Assembly: GCF_049800955.1 (NCBI RefSeq)
Contig: NZ_JBNAGA010000002.1
Span: 124,001-188,000 of the forward strand
Origin: JAKVBH01 sp049800955
GTDB lineage: Bacteria; Pseudomonadota; Alphaproteobacteria; Rhodobacterales; Rhodobacteraceae
Length of the DNA: 64,000 nucleotides
Direction: 5' to 3'
Below, piece after piece: positions 25,783-34,275 of this stretch. The position numbers were made by a program, and so were the translations under genes. The notes under the pieces were generated by a model. It did no database searches and had not been told where the DNA came from. It worked only from the letters and a program-made list of their open reading frames with translations. The stretch's first letter is position 1, and the number at the start of each line of letters is the position of its first letter.

Positions 25783-27042
25783 ATGAACCGACTTAATTGG
25801 CTGAAGCTCATATTTCTGCGGCATTATCGGAGTATGGGGTTGCGCGTCCTGCTCTATGCGCTCCTGTCTGTTGCCGCGACCCTCGCAAGCCCCTTCGTCA
25901 ACGCGCTCCTTGGCTATAATGAAAATACTAGTCTCGACTTCACCTCGGTAACGCCAGTTCTCACGATTTTGGCGAGTACGATGCTGGCGGTCTCAACATT
26001 TTCACTCAGCATCATGGTGTCCGCCCATCGGGCGGCGGCCAACACTGCCACACCGCGCGTGCATCACATTTTGCTTGAAGACACGACAACGCAATCTGTG
26101 CTGTCGGTTTTCATCGGAGCCTTCGTGTATTCACTTAGCTCATTGGTCTTGTATCGCTTGGGGTTTTATCCAACTGAAGCTGCGCTCATTGTCATGGGCA
26201 TTACAACCATCGTGGTGGTTGCCGTGATCTTATCGCTGTTGCGATGGATCAATCATCTGACAACACTGGGCAGCCTTCATGACAGTTTGCAGGCTGCAAA
26301 AGGGCGCGCCGAGGCATCACTTCTCGCTCTAGCACGCCATCCAGGGTTTGGCGCACAGGAATTGACTGAAGACATCGTTTTGCCAACGAAAACAACGCCC
26401 TTGCACGCCCCGCAATCTGGGTATCTGCAGTTGATCGATATGGCGATGTTGCAGAAGTGTCTTCCTGACAAAAGCACAGTTTATCTCGATGCGACCCCAG
26501 GCGATCACATCCTGATGGGCGAGGTCATTGGACACATCTCAGGTTCGGTCGACGATGCTGGCTGTCTGAAGTTAATGAAAGCGTTCACCTTTGGCGATCT
26601 CCGAACCCATGAACAAGACGCGGAGTTTGGTTTGGTCGTCGTTTCAGAGATCGGCCTGAAAGCCCTCTCTCCGGGCCTCAATGATCCGGGCACAGCAATA
26701 GAAGCCATTTTCGTTCTCAAAGCGTTGCTCTGGCGATATGCGAATGAAAAACCGAACCCTTCAGCGCCGGTCGTCCGGAATGTCTTCGCGCGGTTTCCCG
26801 GATGTGCCGAGTTCGTGGAGGCCTCATTTGCACAGATTTCGAGAGAATGCACCGCAAGCTATCGAGTATTGGAGCAGCTATTGACCAGCTTGGCGACGTT
26901 GTCTCGCTCCGAGAATGCCGAGCTCTCCCGAGCCGCTCAGGGCCTTGCAAAACAAACCATCGACAGAGCAGCGAGGGCCGGATTGCCAGATGAAGATTTG
27001 GCAAGACTTCGGGCGGCAAATTCGGTGCTAAGGCTCCCTTAG
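25783..27042 (+). CDS. DUF2254 domain-containing membrane protein
   Basis: A 419-residue predicted inner-membrane protein of the DUF2254 family; function unknown. The N-terminal half has about four transmembrane helices (roughly 19-45, 55-80, 108-128 and 133-155) with the family segment TMLAVSTFSLSIMVSAHRAAANTATPR. The soluble C-terminal half contains FGLVVVSEIGLKALSPGLNDPGTA, a conserved hallmark. Base composition is visibly lower in GC than the flanking rlmN and pnp genes, and AT-rich codons are common, suggesting transfer. A palindrome lies just upstream. Confidence 0.88.
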   Translation: MNRLNWLKLIFLRHYRSMGLRVLLYALLSVAATLASPFVNALLGYNENTSLDFTSVTPVLTILASTMLAVSTFSLSIMVSAHRAAANTATPRVHHILLEDTTTQSVLSVFIGAFVYSLSSLVLYRLGFYPTEAALIVMGITTIVVVAVILSLLRWINHLTTLGSLHDSLQAAKGRAEASLLALARHPGFGAQELTEDIVLPTKTTPLHAPQSGYLQLIDMAMLQKCLPDKSTVYLDATPGDHILMGEVIGHISGSVDDAGCLKLMKAFTFGDLRTHEQDAEFGLVVVSEIGLKALSPGLNDPGTAIEAIFVLKALLWRYANEKPNPSAPVVRNVFARFPGCAEFVEASFAQISRECTASYRVLEQLLTSLATLSRSENAELSRAAQGLAKQTIDRAARAGLPDEDLARLRAANSVLRLP

Positions 27043-27119
27043 CCTGCCTCCTTTAACCGTAACAATACGCTGTAGCGCACGCTCGCTGACGGGCCTGGAA
27101 CACTTCCCTAGCAATAAAA

Positions 27120-27143
27120 AAGGCCAGCCCGGAGGCTGGCCTT
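27120..27143 (-). terminator. Rho-independent terminator after pnp
   Basis: A 9-10 bp stem (AAGGCCAGCC / GGCTGGCCTT) with a 4-base loop is followed on the minus strand by a run of T. It lies 24 bases past the pnp stop and also faces the end of the convergent DUF2254 gene. Confidence 0.88.
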
Positions 27144-27167
27144 GATCTTTGCGAAAGAGGGACAGAC

Positions 27168-29300
27168 CTAGTCCGCCTTCTCTTCCTTCTTGATCTCTTC
27201 GCCGGTTTCCTGATCGACGACCTTCATCGACAGGCGGACCTTGCCGCGATCGTCGAAGCCCAAGAGCTTGACCTTCACTTCCTGGCCCTCTTTGAGGACG
27301 TCGGAGGGGTGGTTCAAACGGCGGTTCTCGATCTGGGAGACGTGCACGAGGCCGTCGCGCTTGCCGAAGAAGTTCACGAAGGCGCCGAAATCGACGATCT
27401 TGACGACTGTGCCGGTGTAGATCGCGCCCTCCTCAGGCTCTGCCACGATCGAATGGATCATGTCATAGGCCTTCTGGATGGCTTCGCCGTTGGGCGAGGC
27501 AATCTTGATCACACCGTCGTCGTTGATGTCGACCTTGGCACCGGACACTTCCACGATCTCGCGGATGACCTTGCCGCCCGAGCCGATCACTTCACGGATC
27601 TTGTCGGTCGGGATATTCATCGTCTCGATGCGTGGGGCGTGGACGGAGAAGTCACCCGCGCCGGACAGCGCCTTGTTCATCTCGCCCAGGATATGCAGAC
27701 GGCCCGCCTTGGCTTGTGCCAGGGCTTTCTGCATGATCTCGGGCGTGATGCCTGCGACCTTGATGTCCATCTGCAGCGACGTGATGCCCGCTTCTGTCCC
27801 AGCCACTTTGAAGTCCATATCGCCAAGGTGATCTTCATCACCCAAGATGTCCGTCAGGATCGCATAGGAGCCATCATCTTCCAGCACGAGGCCCATAGCC
27901 ACACCGGCCACAGCAGCCTTGAGCGGAACGCCCGCATCCATCATCGCCAGCGAGCCACCACAGACGGACGCCATGGAAGACGACCCGTTGGATTCGGTGA
28001 TCTCGGAGACCAGCCGCACTGTGTAGGGGAAGTCCGTGGGCGCGGGCAGAACGGCCTGAAGGGCGCGCCATGCCAATTTCCCGTGGCCGATTTCGCGGCG
28101 GCCGGGAGGGCCCACGCGACCCGCTTCACCGACCGAATAGGGCGGGAAGTTGTAGTGCAGCAGGAAGTTGGATTTGAAATTGCCGTGCAGCGCGTCGATG
28201 AATTGCTCATCATCGCCGGTGCCCAGCGTGGTGACGACCAAGCCTTGCGTCTCACCGCGGGTGAAGAGCGCCGAGCCATGGGTCCGGGGCAGCAGGCCTG
28301 TTTCACAGACGATGTCACGGACCTCATCGAGCGCACGCCCGTCGATCCGTTTGCCTTCTTTCACGACCGTGCCGCGCAAAACGCTGGATTCGAGCTTCTT
28401 GAGCGCGGAGCCGAGATTGGCGTCTTCCTGCTGTTCCTCGGTCAGAGCGGCAATGATCGCCTCTTTGGCTGCGGACACCGCTGCTGTGCGCTCTTGCTTG
28501 TCGAGGATGGCATAGGCCGCGCGCATCTGCTCTTCGCCTGCCGCTGCAACAGCTGCATAGAGCTCGGAGTAGTCAGGCGCTTCGAAGGGAAAGGGTTCTT
28601 TCGCGGCATCTTCGGCCAGATCGATGATCAAGTCGATGACGGGCTGGATTTGCTCATGGGCGAAATTCACTGCGCCGAGCATTTCTTCCTCGGTCAGCTC
28701 ATAGGCTTCCGACTCCACCATCATGACGGCGTCTTTGGTGCCGGCGACGACCAGATCAAGGCGCTGATCAGGGTTCAGGCGCAGATCCTGCATATCGTCG
28801 ATCTCGGGGTTCAGGATGTATTCGCCATCCTCAAAGCCCACGCGACAGCCCGCAATCGGGCCACGGAACGGCGCGCCGGAAATCGTCAGTGCGGCGGAGG
28901 TCGCGATCATCGCGACCATATCGGGGTCATTGACCAGATCGTGGCTGAGCACAGTGCACATCACGAGCACTTCGTGTTTGAAGCCCGGCACGAAGAGCGG
29001 GCGGATCGGACGGTCGATCAGACGCGCGGTCAGCGTTTCTTTCTCGGTGGGGCGCGCCTCACGTTTGAAGAAGCCGCCGGGGATCTTGCCCGCGGCGTAG
29101 TATTTCTCTTGGTAATGCACCGTCAGCGGGAAGAAGTCCTGTCCCGGCTTGGGGCTTTTGGCGAAGGTCACGTTCGCCATGACGCGGGTCTCGCCCAGCG
29201 TGGCGATGACGGAACCATCTGCCTGACGGGCAACCTTGCCCGTTTCCAGTGTGAGCGTCTCCTCGCCCCACTGCATCTCTTTTTTCACAATGTTGAACAT
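27168..29300 (-). CDS. pnp: Polyribonucleotide nucleotidyltransferase (PNPase)
   Basis: Trimeric 3'-5' phosphorolytic exoribonuclease, 710 residues, central to mRNA decay. Two RNase PH-like domains are joined by a helical domain; FFKREARPTEKETLTARLIDRPIRPLF marks the first, and the active-site region of the second includes ILGDEDHLGDMDFKVAGT. The KH domain (from about 563, GSGG loop 573-576) and the S1 domain (about 624-693, with GLVHVSQ) close the protein. AGGA precedes the ATG. In many bacteria pnp follows rpsO directly; here five genes' worth of DNA, 2.9 kb, lies between them. Confidence 0.98.
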   Translation of the reverse strand: MFNIVKKEMQWGEETLTLETGKVARQADGSVIATLGETRVMANVTFAKSPKPGQDFFPLTVHYQEKYYAAGKIPGGFFKREARPTEKETLTARLIDRPIRPLFVPGFKHEVLVMCTVLSHDLVNDPDMVAMIATSAALTISGAPFRGPIAGCRVGFEDGEYILNPEIDDMQDLRLNPDQRLDLVVAGTKDAVMMVESEAYELTEEEMLGAVNFAHEQIQPVIDLIIDLAEDAAKEPFPFEAPDYSELYAAVAAAGEEQMRAAYAILDKQERTAAVSAAKEAIIAALTEEQQEDANLGSALKKLESSVLRGTVVKEGKRIDGRALDEVRDIVCETGLLPRTHGSALFTRGETQGLVVTTLGTGDDEQFIDALHGNFKSNFLLHYNFPPYSVGEAGRVGPPGRREIGHGKLAWRALQAVLPAPTDFPYTVRLVSEITESNGSSSMASVCGGSLAMMDAGVPLKAAVAGVAMGLVLEDDGSYAILTDILGDEDHLGDMDFKVAGTEAGITSLQMDIKVAGITPEIMQKALAQAKAGRLHILGEMNKALSGAGDFSVHAPRIETMNIPTDKIREVIGSGGKVIREIVEVSGAKVDINDDGVIKIASPNGEAIQKAYDMIHSIVAEPEEGAIYTGTVVKIVDFGAFVNFFGKRDGLVHVSQIENRRLNHPSDVLKEGQEVKVKLLGFDDRGKVRLSMKVVDQETGEEIKKEEKAD

Positions 29301-29756
29301 CTAGGTATCCTATATGGGAGCACTCCCGGGCGGTCCCGGGTCTCCCGTTCCAATGGCGGCCCCATTGCCGCCGACCCCTCCATCCATGTCATGCGCCGGG
29401 GTCAGAGCGTCACGTCTCAGATGGGCGCGGCATACACGGTTTTCAGGCCTTTGAAAAGCGCGCAGATTTTAGGCTTGTTGCAGCTGCATCAGTCGCGTTT
29501 CACGGCCCTAGGGGAGGCGCGCCCTCAGTGCCCCCCGCACAAGTGGTTCAACCGCGTGCGCTGCCGGATGGTTTGACGTCCGGGCAGCCGCGGCGCGCGC
29601 ATGCGCGAAGCACAGATCCTGTTCACTTGAAAATCACGAGCTGGCGAGCACACGGCGCTGTCTCAGCCATGTGATTTCCAAAATACCAAGCCTTGCCGGA
29701 GTGATGGTGCACACCCGGGCAATGATCCGGGCGATCACAACGGACAGGAGACACAT
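29301..29756. other. Intergenic region between pnp and spondin-domain gene
   Basis: 456 bases without a gene I can support. The left end holds the pnp leader hairpins. The right end carries GGACAGGAG just before the spondin-domain start. The middle shows no recognisable RNA gene or repeat; promoters for both divergent genes should lie here. Confidence 0.6.
29316..29372 (-). promoter_or_regulatory. Two hairpins in the pnp leader
   Basis: The first hairpin (29316-29346) pairs GGGAG with CTCCC outside and CCCGGG with CCCGGG inside around a 4-base loop. The second (29355-29372) pairs GGCGGC with GCCGCC around a 6-base loop. Both precede the pnp start codon. In E. coli a pnp leader hairpin is cut by RNase III for autoregulation; an equivalent role here is inference. 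Confidence 0.4.
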
Positions 29757-30575
29757 ATGTTCCAACACAGATTCAAACGCACGGGACTCACGGCGCTCGC
29801 GCTCGTTTTGTCGGCGGCGGCCGCGCAGGCGACGACGCTCAATATCACCGTGACCAATCTGCAAAGTGAGGGCGGGCTGTCTGCCACGCCGCTTTATCTG
29901 GGATTTCACAACGGCTCTTTTGACGCCTTTGATAACGGCGGCGTTGCATCAGCGGGGCTCAAGGAGATCGCGGAGACTGGCTCGCCTGCCGCTATTGCCG
30001 CGCAACGACGCGCGACGGATCCCAACAGCCAAGGCCTTGTGCTGGCCAGCCCGGATGGCCCGCCCCCGATCCAACCCGGTGAGACCGTCTCGGGACAGAT
30101 CACGCTGGAGCAGACCGGCGCAACGTTCCTGTCATTCCTCTCCATGGTCCTGCCTTCAAACGACACGTTTATCGGCAATGATGACGCTTATGCCTATCAG
30201 GTTCTCGATGATTCAGGCAGCTTTGTCGGCCCCTTCACAATCGATGTCACAGGCAACCATTTCTATGATGCCGGCACAGAAGCCAACGGCCTGTTGGGCT
30301 CGGCGTTTGTGCGTGATCAGGACATCAGCCTGAACCCCGCAGGCGAGGGCACGATCTCATTGGCCACGACGCTTGCCGAATTCGCAGGCGCAACTCTGGC
30401 CACAGGCGACGTGCTGGGCGATGCCGCACAGCTTGATTTTGCGTCAGACCGCGCGGCGTTTGGATTGTTGTCCATCGCCGTGACGGAAGTCGCCGCGCCC
30501 GTTCCTTTGCCGGCCTCCGGGCTGTTGCTGGGGCTGGGCCTTGGTCTCTTTGGTTGGGTCCGCCGCAAAGCCTGA
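29757..30575 (+). CDS. Spondin domain-containing VPLPA-CTERM protein
   Basis: Exported 272-residue protein. A signal peptide (LTALALVLSAAAAQA, cleavage near residue 25) precedes a spondin N-terminal-like domain recognised by ITVTNLQSEGG, TPLYLGFHNGSFDAFDNGGVASAGLKEIAE and a later FVRDQDISL. The C-terminus is the tripartite VPLPA-CTERM signal: PVPLPASG, a glycine/leucine helix, then RRKA. Such proteins are thought to be handled by a matching exosortase and anchored or released at the surface. It is the second VPLPA-CTERM gene in the window. GGACAGGAG precedes the ATG. Confidence 0.85.
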   Translation: MFQHRFKRTGLTALALVLSAAAAQATTLNITVTNLQSEGGLSATPLYLGFHNGSFDAFDNGGVASAGLKEIAETGSPAAIAAQRRATDPNSQGLVLASPDGPPPIQPGETVSGQITLEQTGATFLSFLSMVLPSNDTFIGNDDAYAYQVLDDSGSFVGPFTIDVTGNHFYDAGTEANGLLGSAFVRDQDISLNPAGEGTISLATTLAEFAGATLATGDVLGDAAQLDFASDRAAFGLLSIAVTEVAAPVPLPASGLLLGLGLGLFGWVRRKA

Positions 30576-30744
30576 CGCCAGCAAGGATTGGCCCATCACA
30601 GGGCCAATCCACTCTCAGGGCGAGTTGCAACCGCTGGCCTATTCGTTCTGTTTTTCAGATCGAACTCATATAAATGTAGTATTTTTTATTTCCCCGCCGC
30701 ATCGCTACACCCGTCGGAACACGCATCACGGGGTTTTACATGCT

Positions 30745-31809
30745 ATGGATCTGATACTCGACATATTGAGCACCATGCTCTCGCAGCTGCAAAAGCCAAC
30801 GCTGGCTTTCCTGATTGGTGGCATGGTTCTGGCGGCTTTGGGGTCCAAACTTGAAGTGCCGCAGCCCGTCTATTCTTTCGTTGTCCTGCTTCTGCTCCTG
30901 AAGATCGGGATTGGCGCTGGTATCTCTGTCCGAGAGGCGGATCTTGTGGCGCTGGCTGTGCCTGCCATCGGTGCGGCCATAGCCGGTATTCTGATTGTGC
31001 TTTTGGGCAGTGTTACTTTGGCAAAATGGCGCGGTGTCTCGAATATGGATGGCATGGCGACGGTTGGATTGTTCGGCGCCGTGTCGGCCTCGACGCTTGC
31101 AGCCAGTATGGCCGTGCTCGATGGCGAAGGCATTGCCTACGAAGGCTTCATTGGCGCGCTTTATCCCTTCATGGATATCGCAGCCCTTGTCACAGCCATC
31201 GTTCTCGCCCGGATGAGTGCTGTACGGCAAACCGCCGGATCCGTTCAAGCGAGCGGCACGATGACCTTGGGTGGCGGCGCGAAGTCGGCAGGCGGCGGCG
31301 CGTGGGATGGTGCCATGGTCAAGGGCATTCTCATCGACACATTCCGCAGCCCGGCCATTTCCGCACTCATCCTCGGGATCATGTTGGGCCTGTTTGCGCG
31401 GCCTGACGCTGTCTATGCAAGCTTCTATGAACCGCTCTTCCGGGGATTGCTCTCGATCCTTATGCTCGTCATGGGCATGGAAGCCTGGTCACGGCTCTCC
31501 GAGATGAGGAAGGTGGCGCATGCCTACGTTCTGTACGGTCTGACGGCGCCCATCGTGCACGGGTTGATTGGCTTCGGCATCGGGCTGGCTGCACATCATC
31601 TGACAGGGTTTTCAGCGGGCGGCGCCGTGTTGCTGTCTGTCATGGCGGCCTCCAGCTCGGACATTTCCGGCCCGCCCACGATGCGCGCTGCGCTGCCAGA
31701 GGCCAATCCGTCCGCTTATGTCGGCACGTCGACAGGCCTGGGAACGCCCGTCGCCATCCTCTCGATCCCGCTGTTCATGGCGCTGGCCGACAGGTTCATC
31801 GGTTTCTAG
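30745..31809 (+). CDS. sbtA: SbtA-type sodium-dependent bicarbonate transporter
   Basis: Inner-membrane permease of 354 residues in the SbtA family, known in cyanobacteria as a high-affinity Na+/HCO3- symporter of the carbon-concentrating mechanism. About ten hydrophobic helices are seen in two related halves; the hallmark ASSSDISGPPTMRAALPE and the following NPSAYVGTSTGLGTPVAIL are clear, as is KIGIGAGISVREAD in the first half. The ATG at 30745 starts the first family-like helix; the longer open frame upstream overlaps the spondin gene and looks non-coding. No SbtB gene is adjacent. The 169-base gap upstream is AT-rich in part and probably holds its promoter. Confidence 0.88.
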   Translation: MDLILDILSTMLSQLQKPTLAFLIGGMVLAALGSKLEVPQPVYSFVVLLLLLKIGIGAGISVREADLVALAVPAIGAAIAGILIVLLGSVTLAKWRGVSNMDGMATVGLFGAVSASTLAASMAVLDGEGIAYEGFIGALYPFMDIAALVTAIVLARMSAVRQTAGSVQASGTMTLGGGAKSAGGGAWDGAMVKGILIDTFRSPAISALILGIMLGLFARPDAVYASFYEPLFRGLLSILMLVMGMEAWSRLSEMRKVAHAYVLYGLTAPIVHGLIGFGIGLAAHHLTGFSAGGAVLLSVMAASSSDISGPPTMRAALPEANPSAYVGTSTGLGTPVAILSIPLFMALADRFIGF

Positions 31810-31848
31810 GGGCCACGGGGCAGCCAAAGTGATGGGAGCGGCGCGAAG

Positions 31849-32121
31849 TCAATTCGCGCCGTTTTCCTGTACGATCTCTGCAATCTGGCGCGCCCAATCG
31901 CCGATGATCGGAATGAATTCTACCTGACTGAGAGACCAGACCAGAAGCGACAGCAGAACAGTCGCGCCAATGACACCCCCGAGGCCAACCATGAGGCCCC
32001 GCGCGAAGGAAAAGGCCATCAAACGCGGGAAGCTGTCATAGGTGCGCAAAAAGCGGTGCGCCCGTAACTTGGACACTTCCTCTTTCAACGCACGGACTTC
32101 TTCACGCAATTCGTCTGACAT
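31849..32121 (-). CDS. DUF5665 domain-containing small membrane protein
   Basis: A 90-residue protein. The N-terminus is a charged heptad-like helix (ELREEVRALKEEVSKLRAH), probably a short coiled coil, followed by FSFARGLMVGLGGVIGATVLLSLLVW, which includes a transmembrane helix, and a short amphipathic tail. It fits the DUF5665 family, of unknown function. It follows rpsO on the minus strand but is separated from it by a terminator, and is convergent with sbtA. Confidence 0.72.
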   Translation of the reverse strand: MSDELREEVRALKEEVSKLRAHRFLRTYDSFPRLMAFSFARGLMVGLGGVIGATVLLSLLVWSLSQVEFIPIIGDWARQIAEIVQENGAN

Positions 32122-32189
32122 GCAGGGGCTCCCATTGCTTCGATGTCATCATAGGGTGGCGAGACCGACGCGCCAATCGGGGCAAAGAA

Positions 32190-32213
32190 AAAGGGGCCCG
32201 CAAAGGCCCCTTT
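32190..32213 (-). terminator. Rho-independent terminator after rpsO
   Basis: A 9-bp stem (AAAGGGGCC / GGCCCCTTT) with a 6-base loop is followed on the minus strand by TTTCTTTG. It lies 22 bases past the rpsO stop. Confidence 0.8.
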
Positions 32214-32234
32214 GTCGGTCGGTTGCGGCACGAT

Positions 32235-32504
32235 TTAGCGGCGCAGACCAAGACGCCCGATGAGCGACGTGTAGCGCGCTTCATCTTTGGCTTTGAGATA
32301 GTCCAACAGCTTCCGACGCTGGGCCACAAGCTTGAGCAGACCACGACGGGAGTGGTTGTCTTTCTTGTGCGTCTTGAAGTGCTCTGTGAGAGTCGCGATG
32401 CGCGAGGACAATACGGCAACCTGAACTTCGGGCGAACCTGTGTCGCCGTCTTTGGTCGCGTATTCTTTCATCACGCGGGCTTTGTCTTCAGCAGTAATCG
32501 ACAT
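32235..32504 (-). CDS. rpsO: 30S ribosomal protein S15
   Basis: Primary 16S rRNA-binding protein of the 30S platform, 89 residues, the standard length. The four-helix fold is seen as MSITAEDKARVMKEYA, DTGSPEVQVAVLSSRIATLTEHFKTH, KDNHSRRGLLKLVAQRRKLLDYL and YTSLIGRLGLRR. The ATG at 32504 has AAAGGAGA upstream; the longer open frame is non-coding. It has its own terminator, so it is not obviously co-transcribed with pnp. The usual neighbour truB lies upstream on the same strand beyond two other genes. Confidence 0.98.
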   Translation of the reverse strand: MSITAEDKARVMKEYATKDGDTGSPEVQVAVLSSRIATLTEHFKTHKKDNHSRRGLLKLVAQRRKLLDYLKAKDEARYTSLIGRLGLRR

Positions 32505-32672
32505 CGGGGTCTCCTTTGAAGTTAGAGTGAATGGCGCGAGCCGGGATGTCGTCCAGCAAGGCCCATGGAGAACCGCACACAGCGGATCGCGCACATCAGC
32601 GCGATGCGCGCGTATAGGATGATTCTGCGCTACGGGAAAGTGGTTTTGTTTACAGGGTGCTTTAGGAGAAAC

Positions 32673-33674
32673 TTAGGCTGCAGCAACCAACGTCACATCT
32701 GAGGGCTGCAAGGCCACCTCACCATCCAGCGCAGCCGTTGCAACGCCATTCACGCGGATGATCGTGATGTCGGTTTCCTCATCGTAACTGACATCAATCT
32801 CCGCGTCGGTCTGGTCCTGACCAACTGCAATCTGCAACTGGTCTTCGCCGCTGGTAAAATCGATCAGGTCGATCAGCGTACCGCCCTCGATCATCACGCG
32901 GTCGGCGCCGCTCCCGGTGTGAACAACATCGCCGTCTCCGGCTTCGATCACATCGTTGCCATGGCCTCCGTTGAGGAAATCCTGCGCCGTGTCATCCGCG
33001 CCATGCAACGTGTCGTCGCCGTCATCGCCGTTCAACGTATCCTGACCCGCTCCGCCGCGCAGCACATCCGCGCCTTCGCCACCGAGCAGCACATCGTTCC
33101 CGTTCCCGCCTTCCAACGTGTCGTCACCCGCGCCATCCTCGATCAGATCATCACCGGCACCGCCTTGCGACAAGTCATCACCGATGTGGCCACGCAAGGT
33201 GTCGTCGCCAGCACCGCCGATCAGCGTGTCGTCATCCTGCCAGCCCTCCAGCCGATCATCGCCAGCACCGCCGGACAGCAGGTCATCGCCGCTTCCGCCT
33301 TCGAGCGTGTCGTTCCCGTCTTCACCCTCAAGCGTGTCATTCCCGCCTGCGCCGGTGGCCAGATCGTTGCCTGCACCGAGTGTGATCGTGCTGTCGCCCT
33401 CGCCACCGGAAAGGAGATCGGACCCATCAGTACCCTCAAGATTGTCAGCAGCCGGTGGCACATCCGGATCATCCGACGACGCAGGATCCGTGGGCGCGCC
33501 ATCATCAAGTTCTGACACAGCATCAGCGACCAAATCCCCTTCGCCGATACCATCGCCCTGAGCCGTAGTGTCGTCCCGCTGATCACCCACCGCGTCGTCA
33601 TCCGTGCTTTCGTTGCCCAGCAACACCAGCGAACCGACCATGGCGGCGCTTAACAGACCTGCAAACAATAACAT
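32673..33674 (-). CDS. RTX-type calcium-binding protein with N-terminal hydrophobic segment
   Basis: A 333-residue, strongly acidic protein. Residues 1-20 form a hydrophobic helix (signal or anchor), then comes an Asp/Glu-rich spacer. From about residue 85 to 250 there are more than ten nonapeptide repeats of the GGxGxDxLx type (for example GGAGDDTLRG, GGNGNDVLLGG), which bind calcium in a parallel beta-roll. A C-terminal domain ending in DVTLVAAA follows. T1SS substrates normally lack an N-terminal hydrophobic segment, and no transporter genes are near. GGAG lies upstream of the ATG. Function unknown; it is typical of roseobacter genomes. Confidence 0.85.
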   Translation of the reverse strand: MLLFAGLLSAAMVGSLVLLGNESTDDDAVGDQRDDTTAQGDGIGEGDLVADAVSELDDGAPTDPASSDDPDVPPAADNLEGTDGSDLLSGGEGDSTITLGAGNDLATGAGGNDTLEGEDGNDTLEGGSGDDLLSGGAGDDRLEGWQDDDTLIGGAGDDTLRGHIGDDLSQGGAGDDLIEDGAGDDTLEGGNGNDVLLGGEGADVLRGGAGQDTLNGDDGDDTLHGADDTAQDFLNGGHGNDVIEAGDGDVVHTGSGADRVMIEGGTLIDLIDFTSGEDQLQIAVGQDQTDAEIDVSYDEETDITIIRVNGVATAALDGEVALQPSDVTLVAAA

Positions 33675-33747
33675 TGGACCCTACTCCATCAATTGGCTGA
33701 GGGTATCACAAGATTGCCTTTTCAGCAAATTTTGAGAGGTTAATAGG

Positions 33748-34275
33748 TTAACGATTTCGGGCACTTGCGCCGTCCCAAGGCATGGGGCGCGCCGCGTAGC
33801 TTACGTAGAGCGGATGGCGCGGCAACCCCTGCCGCGTCAGGCCAAGCACGTGCAGACTATATTGCGACAGCCATGACAATGCCTTGGCGTCTTGACCCAG
33901 ATGCGCCCCGTGCACCCCCCAGGCCGCAAGCACCATGCCCGCGCGTTCCGCGGCTCTTCGCACAAAATGCGCATTCTCCGGGCCTTCGGGGGCCTCTGCG
34001 CGGGCCAAATCGGCTGGGTCTGTCGCGCAAAACGCAAATAGGTTTACGATCTCTATGCCACCAAAATTGAGCAGCTGCGCCCGTTTCTGACAGCGCGCAA
34101 TCGTCGGATCATTGGCTTTCTCGTTCGCTTTCGAGGGATTCAGCATCACGAAGGCAAGCGCGGGCCGGTCAGACCAGCGCCGCGACAAGGCGTAGCGATA
34201 GGTGCCGCAGTCGGAAAAGACCGCTTCGGAGACAACCTGATCTTCGCTGACGTGATGCCGCCACTCAAGCGCCAT
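33748..34275 (-). CDS. DUF1643 domain-containing protein
   Basis: Cytosolic 175-residue protein of the DUF1643 family; function unknown. The conserved features are SDCGTYRYALSRRW near the start, FVMLNPSKANEKANDPTIARC in the first third, IEIVNLFAFCATDP in the middle and HVLGLTRQGLPRHPLYV at the end. Its start overlaps the end of truB by 11 bases, so the two are probably translated from one transcript. It is the last gene of the rbfA-DUF2233-truB-DUF1643 run. Confidence 0.88.
   Translation of the reverse strand: MALEWRHHVSEDQVVSEAVFSDCGTYRYALSRRWSDRPALAFVMLNPSKANEKANDPTIARCQKRAQLLNFGGIEIVNLFAFCATDPADLARAEAPEGPENAHFVRRAAERAGMVLAAWGVHGAHLGQDAKALSWLSQYSLHVLGLTRQGLPRHPLYVSYAARPMPWDGASARNR

Noticed and set aside
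27309..29576. A 755-codon open frame on the plus strand across pnp
   Set aside because: It is wholly antisense to pnp, whose translation is complete and conserved; the antisense protein is rich in His, Arg and Asp with no recognisable family. High GC makes long antisense frames common.
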